Origin: Streptomyces sp. CA-210063
GTDB lineage: Bacteria; Actinomycetota; Actinomycetes; Streptomycetales; Streptomycetaceae
Length of the DNA: 64,000 bases
Direction of reading: 5' to 3'
Assembly (NCBI RefSeq): GCF_024612015.1
Contig: NZ_CP102512.1
Span: 8,184,001 to 8,248,000 of the forward strand
In this document: positions 15,556 through 24,552 of the stretch, one piece after another
Position numbering within the stretch: the stretch's first letter is position 1
How the letters are laid out: each line of letters starts with the position of its first letter
Made by a program: the position numbers and the translations under genes
The notes under the pieces: model-generated
What the model saw: the letters and a program-made list of their open reading frames with translations, nothing else
Database searches by the model: none
Told to the model about the DNA's origin: nothing

Positions 15556-16814
15556 TGACCGATGTACGAACGCAAGCCCGTCCCGGTCGCGGCCGACGCT
15601 TCGACGTCGCCGTCACCGGCGTCGGTCTGGTCACCCCGGCCGGGCTGGGCGTCGAGGCCAACGTGGAACGGGTCTGGTCGGGGGTCTCCACGGCGGCTCC
15701 CGACCCGGAACTCGCCGGTCTGCCCGTCGACTTCGCCTGTCGTGTACCGGACTTCGACGCCGCGGCACTGCTGGGCAGGCGCAGCGCCGTACGCATGGAC
15801 CCGGTCAGCCACTTCGGTGTGGTCGCGGCCCGGCAGGCGGTGGCCGACGCCGGGCTCGACCCGGCCTCCTGGGAGGGCCCCCGGGTCGGTGTGGTCGTCG
15901 GTACGTCGCTGGGCGGCTGGTCCACGGTCGAGCGGGAGCACGGCAACCGGCTGGCCGACGGCCCGGAGTTCGTCTCCCCGCTGCTGATGGTGATGGGGCC
16001 GGTCAACATGACCGCCGGCTACATCGCCATGGATCTCAAGGCGCTGGGCCCGAACCAGGTGGTGTCCACGGCCTGTGCCTCGGGCAACACGGCGATCGGG
16101 TACGCCCGCGCCCTGCTGGAGGCCGGGGTCTGCGACATCGTCCTGGCGGGCGGCGCCGAGGCGGCCATGTCCCCGACCGCGATGGCCAGTCTGGCCCGGG
16201 CCGGCGCGCTGTCGGGCCGCACCGACGACCCGGCGTCCGCCTCGCGTCCGTTCGACGCCGACCGCGACGGCTTCGTCGCGGGCGAGGGCGCGGCGATGCT
16301 GGTACTGGAACGGGTCGAGGACGCGCGGGCGCGGGGCGCTCGCATCCGGGCCCGGGTGTCGGGGTTCGGCGCGTCCGCCGACGGCCATCACGCGTCGGCG
16401 CCCGACCCGACGGGCGGCGGAGCCGAACGGGCCATCCGGGCGGCGCTCGCCGACGCCCTCGTCGACCCGTCCGAGGTGGACCACGTCAACGCGCACGGCA
16501 CGTCCACCCCGCTCAACGACATCACCGAGTCCGGGGTGATCCGGCGGGTCTTCGGAGAGAAGCCCGCCGTCACCTCCACCAAGGGTGTCGTGGGCCATCT
16601 GCTGGGCGCGGCCGGAGCGGCCGAGGCGGTGTACACGGTGCTCGCCGTCGAGCGGCGCCTCGTCCCGCCGACCGCCAACCTGACGAGTCAGGACGCGGGC
16701 ATCGGGGTGGACGTGGTGGCGAAGGAGGCCCGCCCCCTGGACATCGGCGCCGCGGTGAACAACTCCTTCGGCTTCGGCGGCCAGAACGCGGTGATCGTGG
16801 TGACCCCGGCATGA
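15555..16814 (+). CDS. Beta-ketoacyl-ACP synthase II (FabF-like)
   Basis: 419 residues. Catalytic triad complete: Cys174 (STACASGNTA), His314 (VNAHGTSTPLND) and His348 (KGVVGHLLGAAGA). GFGGQNA near the C-terminus is also canonical. No chain-length-factor partner is encoded nearby, so this looks like a fatty-acid-type ketosynthase acting alone rather than an aromatic minimal PKS. It would elongate acyl-ACP with malonyl units to supply the beta-ketoacyl chain. Coupled to the ACP gene (TGATG) and to the following reductase (ATGA). Confidence 0.93.
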   Translation: MTDVRTQARPGRGRRFDVAVTGVGLVTPAGLGVEANVERVWSGVSTAAPDPELAGLPVDFACRVPDFDAAALLGRRSAVRMDPVSHFGVVAARQAVADAGLDPASWEGPRVGVVVGTSLGGWSTVEREHGNRLADGPEFVSPLLMVMGPVNMTAGYIAMDLKALGPNQVVSTACASGNTAIGYARALLEAGVCDIVLAGGAEAAMSPTAMASLARAGALSGRTDDPASASRPFDADRDGFVAGEGAAMLVLERVEDARARGARIRARVSGFGASADGHHASAPDPTGGGAERAIRAALADALVDPSEVDHVNAHGTSTPLNDITESGVIRRVFGEKPAVTSTKGVVGHLLGAAGAAEAVYTVLAVERRLVPPTANLTSQDAGIGVDVVAKEARPLDIGAAVNNSFGFGGQNAVIVVTPA

Positions 16815-17566
16815 GTACGGCTCCAGAGACCAGGAACGCCGGCGACGCCGGTCCGCCGCCCGGGGGCCGTTCCGTCCTCGTCACCGGGGGCGGCCGGGGC
16901 ATCGGTCTGACCGTCGCCCGCTCGCTCGCCGCACGCGGCGACCGGGTGGCGGTCACCTTCCGTACCGGTGAGCCGCCTCAGGGGCTGTTCGCCGTGCGCT
17001 GCGACGTCACGGACGAGGCGCAGGTCGAGCGTGCCTTCAAGGAGGTCGCCGCCGCACAGGGCGATGTCGAGGTGCTGGTCGCGAACGCCGGGATCACTCA
17101 GGACGGACTGCTGCTGGCCCTCGGCGACGACGCGGTCGACGCCGTGCTCGACACCAACCTGCGGGCGGTCATCCGGGTCGCCAAGCACGCGGCCCGGGGC
17201 ATGCTCGGGGGGCGCTGGGGCCGGATGGTGCTCGTCTCGTCCGCCGTCGCGTTCACCGGGTCGCCCGGCCAGACCAACTACACCGCCGCCAAGGCCGGCC
17301 TCGTCGGCCTCGCCCGCTCCCTCGCCTGGGAGCTCGGCGGTCGCGGCATCACCGTCAACGTCGTCGCCCCCGGCCTCGTCGAGACGGACATGCTGCGCGA
17401 GGTGCGCCCCGCCCGTGTGGAGCAGTACCTGGCGATGACGCCGCTCGGCCGGCCCGGCACCACCGACGAGGTCGCCGCGGCCGTCGGGTTCCTCACCAGC
17501 GAGCAGGCCTCGTACATCACCGGCGCCGTGCTGCCGGTCAGCGGTGGGCTCGGCATGGGTCACTGA
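16811..17566 (+). CDS. SDR ketoreductase (FabG-like)
   Basis: 251 residues. NADPH motif TGGGRGIG (25-32), NAG at 92-94, catalytic Ser144, Tyr157 and Lys161 (NYTAAKAG), and C-terminal LTSEQASYITGAVLPVSGG of classical 3-oxoacyl-ACP reductases. The first 18 residues are a Pro/Gly-rich lead. Starts inside the KASII stop (ATGA). It would reduce the beta-ketoacyl-ACP made by the ketosynthase. A second SDR in the same run (18674) suggests two reduction steps on different intermediates, for example chain elongation and a butenolide or lactone ketone. Confidence 0.92.
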   Translation: MSTAPETRNAGDAGPPPGGRSVLVTGGGRGIGLTVARSLAARGDRVAVTFRTGEPPQGLFAVRCDVTDEAQVERAFKEVAAAQGDVEVLVANAGITQDGLLLALGDDAVDAVLDTNLRAVIRVAKHAARGMLGGRWGRMVLVSSAVAFTGSPGQTNYTAAKAGLVGLARSLAWELGGRGITVNVVAPGLVETDMLREVRPARVEQYLAMTPLGRPGTTDEVAAAVGFLTSEQASYITGAVLPVSGGLGMGH

Positions 17567-17622
17567 CGCCCCGTGCCGCGCTTCCACCACCCACGAAAGC
17601 ACAGGAACAGGAAAGGGAAACC

Positions 17623-18609
17623 ATGCCAGTCGGTGTCCTGTCGATCGGCTCCTACACACCGGACAAGGTCGTCGACAACCAGCAGATCAGTACCTGGACG
17701 GGGATGCCCGAGTCCTGGGTGACCGAGCGCACCGGAGTGCTTCAGCGGCGGTACGCCGAACCGGGCACCACGACGTCCGACCTCGCCGTCCCCGCCGCCC
17801 GGGAAGCGCTGGAGGCCGTCGGCCCCGAGGTGCGCGCAAGGCTCGGCGCGCTGGTCGTGGCGACCAGTACCCCGGACGTACCGCAGCCGTCCACGGCGGC
17901 GATCCTCCAGCACAAGCTGGGGCTCTCCGCGCTGCCCGCCTTCGACATCAACGCCGTCTGCAGCGGTTTCCTGTACGGGCTGTCCGTCGCGGAAGGGCTG
18001 GTCCGGACCGGCCGCCACGGCGAGCATGTGCTGCTGGTCGGTGCCGACATGTTCTCCACGATCATGGACCGGACCGACCGGCGCACGGTGAGCCTGTTCG
18101 GTGACGGCGCGGGCGCCGTCGTGCTCGGCACGGTCCCCGAGGGCTACGGCCTGCAGTCGGTGCACCTGGTCACGGACGGGGAGTTCCACCACTACGTCGG
18201 TGTGGAGGCCGGCGGTACGCGGACGCCGCTCGACGCGCGGGCCCGCGAGGCCGGGCAGCACCTCTTCCGGATGGACGGGCGCGCGGTGCGCGACTACGCG
18301 CTGTCGGTGCTGGCGAAGCTGACCGCCGTGACCCTCGACGACTGCGGGCTGGCCCTGGAGGACATCGACCGGTTCGTCTTCCACCAGGCGAACACCAGGC
18401 TCCTGGAGACCTTCGTGGCGGAGGCGGGGATCAACCCGCGGCGCGTCGCCTACACCGCACCGCAGCTGGGCAACACCGTCGCCGCGTCCGTGCCGCTCAC
18501 CCTGCACGCCACCCATCGGGAGCGGCCCCTGCGGCGCGGCGAGAAGGTGCTGCTGGCGTCGGTGGGCGGCGGCATGACGGCAGGTGCCGCGCTGCTGACC
18601 TGGTACTGA
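17623..18609 (+). CDS. Beta-ketoacyl-ACP synthase III (FabH-like), complete triad
   Basis: 328 residues. Cys113 (INAVCSGFLYG), His254 (FVFHQANTRLL) and Asn284 (LGNTVAAS) are all present, so this is a true condensing enzyme, unlike the two KASIII-like proteins of the cluster. It would start chains by condensing an acyl-CoA with malonyl-ACP; in Streptomyces such enzymes accept branched starters. The gap to the preceding SDR is 56 bases with an AGGAAAGGGAAA site. Having its own FabH, FabF and ACP makes the cluster independent of primary fatty-acid synthesis. Confidence 0.94.
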   Translation: MPVGVLSIGSYTPDKVVDNQQISTWTGMPESWVTERTGVLQRRYAEPGTTTSDLAVPAAREALEAVGPEVRARLGALVVATSTPDVPQPSTAAILQHKLGLSALPAFDINAVCSGFLYGLSVAEGLVRTGRHGEHVLLVGADMFSTIMDRTDRRTVSLFGDGAGAVVLGTVPEGYGLQSVHLVTDGEFHHYVGVEAGGTRTPLDARAREAGQHLFRMDGRAVRDYALSVLAKLTAVTLDDCGLALEDIDRFVFHQANTRLLETFVAEAGINPRRVAYTAPQLGNTVAASVPLTLHATHRERPLRRGEKVLLASVGGGMTAGAALLTWY

Positions 18610-18673
18610 CGCCGTGTCACCCACACCGGTCGTCGCACGCACACACCAACCACACGCAGCGGATGGAGGAGCC

Positions 18674-19432
18674 ATGAGGCTCGACGGACAGACCGCCGTC
18701 ATCACCGGCGGCACGCGGGGCCTGGGCCGGGCGATCGCCGAGGCCTGCCTCACGGAGGGCGCCTCGGTGGTGGTCGCCGCGCGCAACCCGTACGACATCA
18801 AGGAGCTGGCCGACGTGCACGGCGACCGGCTGCTCTACCACCAGACGGACGTCACCGACGAGCGGTCGGTGGCCGGGCTGATGACCGCGGCCGTGGAGGC
18901 GTTCGGCGGCATCGACATCCTGGTCAACAACGCGGGTGTCAGCCGTGACGGCAAGATCGCCCGGCTCTCGGTGGCCGACTGGAACACCACGTTGGCCACC
19001 AACCTGACCGGTGTCTTCCTGTGCACCCGTGCGGTGATCACCCCGATGACCGCCCCGGACAAGGCGACGGGCGCGGGCGGCCGCATCATCAACGTGTCGT
19101 CCTGCGTGGCCGGCCGGGCCGCGATCGGCGCCGCCGCGTACAGCGCGAGCAAGGCGGCCGTGGAGATGTTCACCCGGACGTCGGCGGCCGAGCTGGCGCC
19201 CAAGGGCATCACCGTCAACTGCCTGTCGCCCGGCTACATCGACGAGGGCATGGGCAAGGAGCTGGCCGCCAACGAGCGCGCCTGGGAGAGCTACCGCGGC
19301 CGGCTGCTCTCCGGGAGGCTCGGCCGGCCGGAGGAGGTCGGCGCCACCGCGGTGTTCCTCGCCTCACGGGACAGCTCGTACGTCAACGGCAGCGTGGTCG
19401 AGGTCAACGGGGGGCTGATGTGGGCGGCCTGA
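18674..19432 (+). CDS. SDR oxidoreductase (FabG-like), second of cluster
   Basis: 252 residues from ATG 18674, which follows GGAGGAG; the frame extension to 18614 is not needed. TGGTRGLG (11-18), NNAG (85-88), SSCVAGRAAIGAAAYSASK with Tyr156 and Lys160, and a C-terminal YVNGSVVEVNGG. The wording NNAGVSRDGKIARLSVADWNTTLATNLTGVF is typical of 3-oxoacyl-ACP or glucose-1-dehydrogenase-like SDRs. It may reduce the ketone of a late intermediate. The last five codons overlap the GTG of the FAD monooxygenase gene. Confidence 0.9.
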   Translation: MRLDGQTAVITGGTRGLGRAIAEACLTEGASVVVAARNPYDIKELADVHGDRLLYHQTDVTDERSVAGLMTAAVEAFGGIDILVNNAGVSRDGKIARLSVADWNTTLATNLTGVFLCTRAVITPMTAPDKATGAGGRIINVSSCVAGRAAIGAAAYSASKAAVEMFTRTSAAELAPKGITVNCLSPGYIDEGMGKELAANERAWESYRGRLLSGRLGRPEEVGATAVFLASRDSSYVNGSVVEVNGGLMWAA

Positions 19433-20985
19433 CGCGGGACCGGCAGGAGCGGTCGGTGCTCGTCGTCGGCGCGGGCCCGGTCGGTCTGGTCGTCGCCTGC
19501 GAACTGCTCCAGCGCGGTGTCACGGTACGCGTCGTGGACGCCGGGCGCGGTCCCTCGGCGCATTCCCGGGCGAACGTCATCTGGCCGCGCAATCTCGAAC
19601 TGCTCGACCGGATCGGGGTGACCGACGAACTGCTCGGCCTCGGACACCGGCTGGCGGGGACGGCGTTCTACTCGCGCGGCCGTCGGCTGGCCACCGCCTG
19701 GATGAGCAAACTGCCCGACTCGCCCTACCCGTTCGCGCTCACGATCTCGCAGAACGAGACCGAGCGGGTGCTCCGACGACGGCTCGCCGCGCTCGGCGGC
19801 ACCGTCGAGGAGGGCGTGCGGCTCACCTCCCTGGACAACGCGGGAGGCGTGCCGCACGTCAAGCTGGAGCACGCCGACGAGCCGGCCCGGGTCGAGGAGC
19901 TCGAACCGGGCTGGCTCGTCGGCGCGGACGGCGCGCACAGCACCGTCCGCAAGGAGCTGGGCATCGCGTACGACGGTCCGCCGGTCGACGTGTCGTTCGC
20001 CATCACCGACGCCCGGTTGACCACCAGCCTCTCCGAGGACCTGTCCCACTACTGCTACGCGCCGAGCGGCGCCATGGTGCTCGGCCCGATGGGCGACGGC
20101 GTCCACCGGATCGCCCTGAACGTGCCGCACGACGCCTACGACCAGGACAGTCCGCCGCCGCGTGAGATGTTCCAGCGGGTCGTGGACGACCGGGCGGCCG
20201 GCCGCAGCGTGGTCGAGGAGCTGCTGTGGAGCGGCTCCTTCCGGGTACGGGTGCGGATCGCGTCCGCGTTCCGCGGCGGCCGCTGTTTCCTGGCGGGCGA
20301 CGCGGCGCACGTGATCAGTCCGGCCGGCGGCCAGGGCATGAACACCGGGATGCAGGACGCGTTCAACCTGGCGTGGAAGCTGTCCGGGGTGATCCGCGGG
20401 GAGTTCGGGGAGGGCATCCTCGACTCGTACGACAGCGAGCGGCGGGCGGTCTCCCACGATGTGGCGCGCTCGACCGAGTGGCTGACCAAAGCGGGCTTGG
20501 TCAACACGCCGGCGAAGGTCGCGCTGCGCGACGCGGCGTTCATGGCGGCCGACCGGACGGGGTTGTTCCAGCGCAAGCTCGCGCCACAGCTCAGTCAGAC
20601 GGCCGTCAGTTACGACGGTGACCGCCACCCCCGGCTGCCGCTGAAGGTCGCGGGTCCGGCCGACGACGCCCCGCACCTCGGCAGCGGGGGCTGGCCGGTG
20701 ATCGCCCGGGATCGGCACACCGTGCTGCTGTGGCCCGGTACGCGCACGCCGCCGGCGGACTGGCAGCGCACGCGCGACCGGGTGCGCGGGGCGCTGCCCG
20801 AGGGCACACCCGTACTCGATCTGACCCGTGCGCTGCCCTCGGGTCCGGCCCGGGCGCTGGGTCCGGTGCCGACCGTGGCCGTGGTCCGCCCGGACGGCCA
20901 TCTGCTGGCACGGTGCGACCCCGGGCGGCCACAGGACACCGCGCGACTGCTCGACCGAGCCGCACACCCAAGGAGCCGGCCATGA
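19420..20985 (+). CDS. FAD-dependent monooxygenase (aromatic/polyketide hydroxylase type)
   Basis: 521 residues from GTG 19420, inside the end of the SDR gene (13-base overlap). FAD motif VVGAGPVG (15-22), the DG motif GADGAHSTVRKELG, and the GD motif FLAGDAAHVISPAGGQGMNTGMQDA are all intact, so FAD and NADPH binding are expected. The C-terminal 130 residues resemble the thioredoxin-like cap of PHBH-class polyketide hydroxylases, ending PTVAVVRPDGHLLAR. It would hydroxylate or epoxidise a cluster intermediate. Its 3' end overlaps the HAD phosphatase start (ATGA). Confidence 0.92.
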   Translation: MGGLTRDRQERSVLVVGAGPVGLVVACELLQRGVTVRVVDAGRGPSAHSRANVIWPRNLELLDRIGVTDELLGLGHRLAGTAFYSRGRRLATAWMSKLPDSPYPFALTISQNETERVLRRRLAALGGTVEEGVRLTSLDNAGGVPHVKLEHADEPARVEELEPGWLVGADGAHSTVRKELGIAYDGPPVDVSFAITDARLTTSLSEDLSHYCYAPSGAMVLGPMGDGVHRIALNVPHDAYDQDSPPPREMFQRVVDDRAAGRSVVEELLWSGSFRVRVRIASAFRGGRCFLAGDAAHVISPAGGQGMNTGMQDAFNLAWKLSGVIRGEFGEGILDSYDSERRAVSHDVARSTEWLTKAGLVNTPAKVALRDAAFMAADRTGLFQRKLAPQLSQTAVSYDGDRHPRLPLKVAGPADDAPHLGSGGWPVIARDRHTVLLWPGTRTPPADWQRTRDRVRGALPEGTPVLDLTRALPSGPARALGPVPTVAVVRPDGHLLARCDPGRPQDTARLLDRAAHPRSRP

Positions 20986-21719
20986 CGACGACCCCCGCCC
21001 CCATCCCGCCGGCCACCGGCCACTCCCGTCCCGTGGTGGCCTTCTTCGACGCCGACGAGACGCTCATCGCCATGAAGAGCCCGTTCTCCCTGCTGCGGTA
21101 TCGGCTGCGGCGCCAGGGGGACGTCACGGGAGCCACGTACGAGCGGATGGTGGAGCCGCTGCGGCGGCTGGCGTCGATGGGCGTCACACCGGTCGAGGTG
21201 GTGTCCAAGTTCTACGAGCTGCATGCCGGCATCCCGTGGGACGACGTGCTCGCGGAGGCCCGTATGTGGTACGCCGAACTGCGGGAGCACGGTGCGCCGT
21301 TCATCGAGCCGACCGTCGCCCGGCTGCGCCGCCATCAGGAGGCGGGCCATCACACGGTGGTGGTCTCGGGCTCGTGGCCGGCGACCCTGACCCCGATCAC
21401 CGACGACCTGGGCATCGACCTGGTCCTGTGCACCGAACCGGAACTGGACGAACGGCGCTGCATGACCGGTGCGATCCGGCACGCGATGTTCGGTCCGGCG
21501 AAGGCGGACGCGGTACGGGAGGCCCTGGACAAGTTCGGCGCGGACCCGGCGGACTGCTACGCCTACGGCGACGATCCGGGCGACCTCACCATGCTCCGGA
21601 TGGTGGGCCACCCCACGGTGGTCGGCGCGCACCCGACGATGACGGTCCACGCGGCCGAACACGGCTGGCCGGTCCTCCCGGCCACCCTCGCGACGGGCAC
21701 CCAGCGCCAGCCGGTGTAG
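20982..21719 (+). CDS. HAD-superfamily phosphatase (SerB-like, type IB)
   Basis: 245 residues from ATG 20982 (overlaps previous stop, AAGGAG upstream). Motif I FFDADETL with Asp23 nucleophile and Asp25; motif II VVSGSWP; motif III/IV GPAKADAV and YGDDPGDLTML. HAD phosphatases of this kind occur in butenolide and furan signal clusters, where the AfsA product carries a phosphate that must be removed (for example MmfP in the methylenomycin system). It is the last gene of the rightward run; a GC-rich hairpin follows. Confidence 0.9.
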   Translation: MTTTPAPIPPATGHSRPVVAFFDADETLIAMKSPFSLLRYRLRRQGDVTGATYERMVEPLRRLASMGVTPVEVVSKFYELHAGIPWDDVLAEARMWYAELREHGAPFIEPTVARLRRHQEAGHHTVVVSGSWPATLTPITDDLGIDLVLCTEPELDERRCMTGAIRHAMFGPAKADAVREALDKFGADPADCYAYGDDPGDLTMLRMVGHPTVVGAHPTMTVHAAEHGWPVLPATLATGTQRQPV

Positions 21720-21737
21720 GCGGTGGCGGCACATGCC

Positions 21738-21773
21738 GGTGGGCGGCCTCCCCGAGGGGGGAGACCGCCCACC
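21738..21773. terminator. Bidirectional GC-rich hairpin
   Basis: GGTGGGCGGCCTCCCC pairs with GGGGGAGACCGCCCACC (21738-21773, one mismatch), between the convergent HAD phosphatase and aldo/keto reductase genes. No T-run. Confidence 0.75.
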
Positions 21774-21815
21774 GCCGTCCGCGCCGGTCCGGCCGGGGTC
21801 CGGGCACCGGCTCTC

Positions 21816-22772
21816 TCAGCGAGAACCCGTCGCCTCCGGCAGGGCCGCCAGTTCCGCGAGGGCGTCCGGCGAGAGGGTCAGGGAGCCGGACGCGACGTTG
21901 TCCTCCAGGTAGCGGCGGGTCTTGGTGCCGGGGATGACGCCCACGTGGTCGCCCTGGGCCAGCACCCAGGCGATCGCCACCTGTGCCACGGTCGCGCCGA
22001 GCCCGTCGGCCACCGCCCGCACCCGGTCGACGATGGCCCGGTTGGCGGTGATGGCCTCGGCCTGGAAGCGCGGAAGCCGGTGCCGTCCGTCCGCCTCGGG
22101 GAGGTCCTGCGGGCCGCTGATCAGGCCGGACAGGAAGCCCCGGCCGAGCGGGGCGAACGCGATGAACGCGATGCCCTCGCGCCCGCAGTACTCCACCACC
22201 CCGTCTGTCAGGGCCTCCCGGCTCCACAGGGACAGTTCACTCTGCACGGAGGCGACCGGATGGATCGCGTGCGCCCGGCCGATCTCGTCGGCCGACGCCT
22301 CGGACAGCCCGAGCGCGCCGAGCTTGCCCTCCTTCACCAGCTCCGCCAGCGCGCCCCAGCTCTCCTCGACCGGCACCTCGGGGTCGATGCGGTGCAGTTG
22401 GTAGAGATCCACGTGGTCCACGTCCAGCCGGCGCAGACTCGCCTCCACGGCGGAGCGCAGATACTCCGGCCGGCCGTCACGGTGGCTGCGGTAGGTGGCG
22501 GGGTCGTCGACCACGAGCCCGCCCTTGGTGGCGAGCAGCACCTTGTCGCGGTACCCCTTCAAGGCCTTGCCGACCAGCAGCTCGTTGGTGAACGGGCCGT
22601 ACTGGTCCGCGGTGTCGATCAGATCGACACCGAGCTCTACGGCACGGCGGATCACCCCGATGGACTCGTTCTCGTCCCGGCCCAGCTCGTCGTAGCCCCA
22701 CGACATGCCCATGCAGCCGAGGCCGACAGCCCCGAAGGTCCGCTGTGAGCCGCCCAGTTGGATCCTGCGCAT
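21816..22772 (-). CDS. Aldo/keto reductase
   Basis: 318 residues from ATG 22772 (GTG 22784 is an alternative). Family signature GLGCMGMSWGYD, the catalytic DTADQYG (Asp, Tyr) block, Lys in LLATKGG, His in YQLHRIDPEVPVEE, and the C-terminal GVIPGTKTRRYLEDN NADPH-binding stretch are present. Typical of the AKR13-like group that reduces aldehydes and ketones. It converges on the HAD phosphatase and diverges from the MFS gene across a 192-base region full of inverted repeats, so it belongs to the cluster's regulatory unit and may act on its product. Confidence 0.88.
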   Translation of the reverse strand: MRRIQLGGSQRTFGAVGLGCMGMSWGYDELGRDENESIGVIRRAVELGVDLIDTADQYGPFTNELLVGKALKGYRDKVLLATKGGLVVDDPATYRSHRDGRPEYLRSAVEASLRRLDVDHVDLYQLHRIDPEVPVEESWGALAELVKEGKLGALGLSEASADEIGRAHAIHPVASVQSELSLWSREALTDGVVEYCGREGIAFIAFAPLGRGFLSGLISGPQDLPEADGRHRLPRFQAEAITANRAIVDRVRAVADGLGATVAQVAIAWVLAQGDHVGVIPGTKTRRYLEDNVASGSLTLSPDALAELAALPEATGSR

Positions 22773-22847
22773 CGCCCTGCGCACCGCCCTTCCCGTTCTC
22801 GCTGTGTCCCGTACCTGCCGACGGATGACAGGCCCTCATCTTTACAC

Positions 22848-22914
22848 AGAACCCTGGCATACGACATTGACATCCGGGTCGAGTAGACCTCTACTCTATG
22901 ACAGGGTTCTGGCT
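22848..22914. promoter_or_regulatory. Divergent control region with nested inverted repeats
   Basis: Outer arms AGAACCCTG (22848-22856) and CAGGGTTCT (22902-22910) are inverted copies. Between them lies a perfect 7-2-7 palindrome GAGTAGA-CC-TCTACTC (22881-22896). A TTGACA at 22867-22872 is a good -35 for the rightward MFS gene, with TACTCT (22892-22897) as a possible -10 at 19-base spacing, so the inner palindrome overlaps the promoter. The right outer arm is part of the 13-mer AGCCAGAACCCTG (minus strand), which recurs before the SARP gene. Candidate operator for the MarR or a butyrolactone-receptor-type repressor. Confidence 0.65.
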
Positions 22915-22976
22915 CATGCCTGAAAACGAATAACCGCCCCGAATACCCGACACCCAACAGACAGAGGTGATCCTCC

Positions 22977-24542
22977 GTGTCCACCGGCAACCCGCGGGCC
23001 ACGCTCGCCGCGGCGTGCGTCGTCGGTCCGCTCATGACCCTGGTGGTGACCGGCCCGTCCGTGGCCGTCCCCGACATCGGCGCCGATCTGCACAGTTCAC
23101 TCGCCGCCGCCCAGTGGGTGGTCGACGGCTACATGCTGACCGCGTCCAGCAGCCTCGCGGCCATGGGCTCGCTCGCCGACCGCGTCGGCCACCGGCGCAT
23201 GTTCACCTGGGGCATGGCCTTCTTCGCCTTCTGGATGACCGTCTCCGGCCTGGCGAACAGCATCCTCCTGCTCGACCTGTCGCGGGCGATCGCCGGTTTC
23301 GGCAGCGGCGCCGCGCTCGCCTCCATCACCGCCATCCTCGCCCAGGCCTTCGACGGCGCCGCTCGCGCGAAGGCGTTCGGCCTCTTCGGTACGTTCCTCG
23401 GCGCGGGCCTCGCCTTCGGACCCGCGTTCGGCGGCGCCCTGGTCAACCTGTGGGGCTGGCGCTCGGTGTTCCTCGTCCTGGCCGCGGTCTCCGTGCTCGT
23501 CCTGCTGAGCACGCCGCTGCTGCCGCACTCCGCGCCCAACAAGGGGCCGCGCTTCGACTGGGCGGGCAGCTTCAGCTTCGGCTTCGCCGTCGCCCTGTTC
23601 GTCCTCGCCCTGGTGGAGGGCCCGGGCCGGGGCTGGACCGACCCCGTGGTGCTCGCCGCGGCCGTCGGCTGCCTGGTCCTGATGGGGGTGTTCGTGGCGG
23701 TGGAGCGCCGTACCGAACACCCGATGTTCGACCTGGGCCTGTTCGCCCGGCCGCAGTTCCTCGCCGTCTGTCTGGTGCCCCTGGTACTGGCGTTCAGCTT
23801 CGTCGCGCTCGTCATCGTGCTCCCGCCGTATCTGACCTCCACGAGCGGCATGTCGGCGCTGCGCATCGGCGTGGTCCTGCTGCTGCTGACCGGCCCGTCG
23901 TTGGTGATGCCCGCCCTCACCGGGCTGCTCGCGCAGAAGGTCTCGCAACGCGCCCTGTTCCTGGTGCTGCTGGGCTGCTCCGCGGTCGGCGCCGCCTGGC
24001 TGACCCTGGTGGAACCGGGCGCGTCGGCTGCCGCGCTGGCCGGTCCGCTGCTCCTGCTGGGCATCGGGTACGGCATCTCGCTGGGCATTCTGGACGGCGC
24101 GGCGGTCTCGGCCGTCGAGCCGGAACGGATGGGCATGGCGGCGGGCATGTTCAACACGGTCCGGCTCACCTCCGACGCGGTATCCATGGCCGGTCTGGGC
24201 GCCCTCGTCACCGCGCTCACCACGAGCGCCCTCGACAACGACGCGGTCTCCGCGTATCCGGGCGGCGGAGAGGAGCTGACGTCGCGTGCGCTCCAGGGCG
24301 GCCTGACCGAGGCCGCGGGGACACTGCCGGCCGGTGAGGTGCGGGACCGGGCCGTGGGCGCGATGGCCGACGCGTACGCGAGCGGGCTGCACACCACGAT
24401 GTGGATCGTCGCGGCGGCGTGTGCCGTCAGCGCGGTCGTCGTCGGCAGCCTCCTCTCGGGCGGGAAGAAGTCCGGCGATGCACCCGCCGAGCCTTCCGAC
24501 GGCGCGGCTGCGGCGGCGCCCGAGCCCGCCTCGACGCACTGA
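22977..24542 (+). CDS. MFS exporter of the 14-TM EmrB/QacA (DHA2) type
   Basis: 521 residues from GTG 22977 (AGAGGTGA upstream). Contains the DHA2 start pattern (GPSVAVPDIGADLHSSLAAAQWVVDGYML), motif A MGSLADRVGHRRMF, and motif C-like GTFLGAGLAFGPAFGGAL. About fourteen hydrophobic segments and a long cytoplasmic or external loop near residues 405-465. Antibiotic clusters commonly carry such proton-driven exporters, so it probably exports the cluster product. It begins a rightward unit with the thioesterase and MarR genes and is controlled by the palindromes at 22848-22914. Confidence 0.92.
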   Translation: MSTGNPRATLAAACVVGPLMTLVVTGPSVAVPDIGADLHSSLAAAQWVVDGYMLTASSSLAAMGSLADRVGHRRMFTWGMAFFAFWMTVSGLANSILLLDLSRAIAGFGSGAALASITAILAQAFDGAARAKAFGLFGTFLGAGLAFGPAFGGALVNLWGWRSVFLVLAAVSVLVLLSTPLLPHSAPNKGPRFDWAGSFSFGFAVALFVLALVEGPGRGWTDPVVLAAAVGCLVLMGVFVAVERRTEHPMFDLGLFARPQFLAVCLVPLVLAFSFVALVIVLPPYLTSTSGMSALRIGVVLLLLTGPSLVMPALTGLLAQKVSQRALFLVLLGCSAVGAAWLTLVEPGASAAALAGPLLLLGIGYGISLGILDGAAVSAVEPERMGMAAGMFNTVRLTSDAVSMAGLGALVTALTTSALDNDAVSAYPGGGEELTSRALQGGLTEAAGTLPAGEVRDRAVGAMADAYASGLHTTMWIVAAACAVSAVVVGSLLSGGKKSGDAPAEPSDGAAAAAPEPASTH

Positions 24543-24552
24543 GGGGGCGGCC

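Noticed and set aside
13129..21719. An aromatic (type II) polyketide cluster
   Set aside because: No chain-length factor partner for the KASII, no aromatase/cyclase. FabH, AfsA and HAD phosphatase fit a fatty-acid-like or butyrolactone pathway better.
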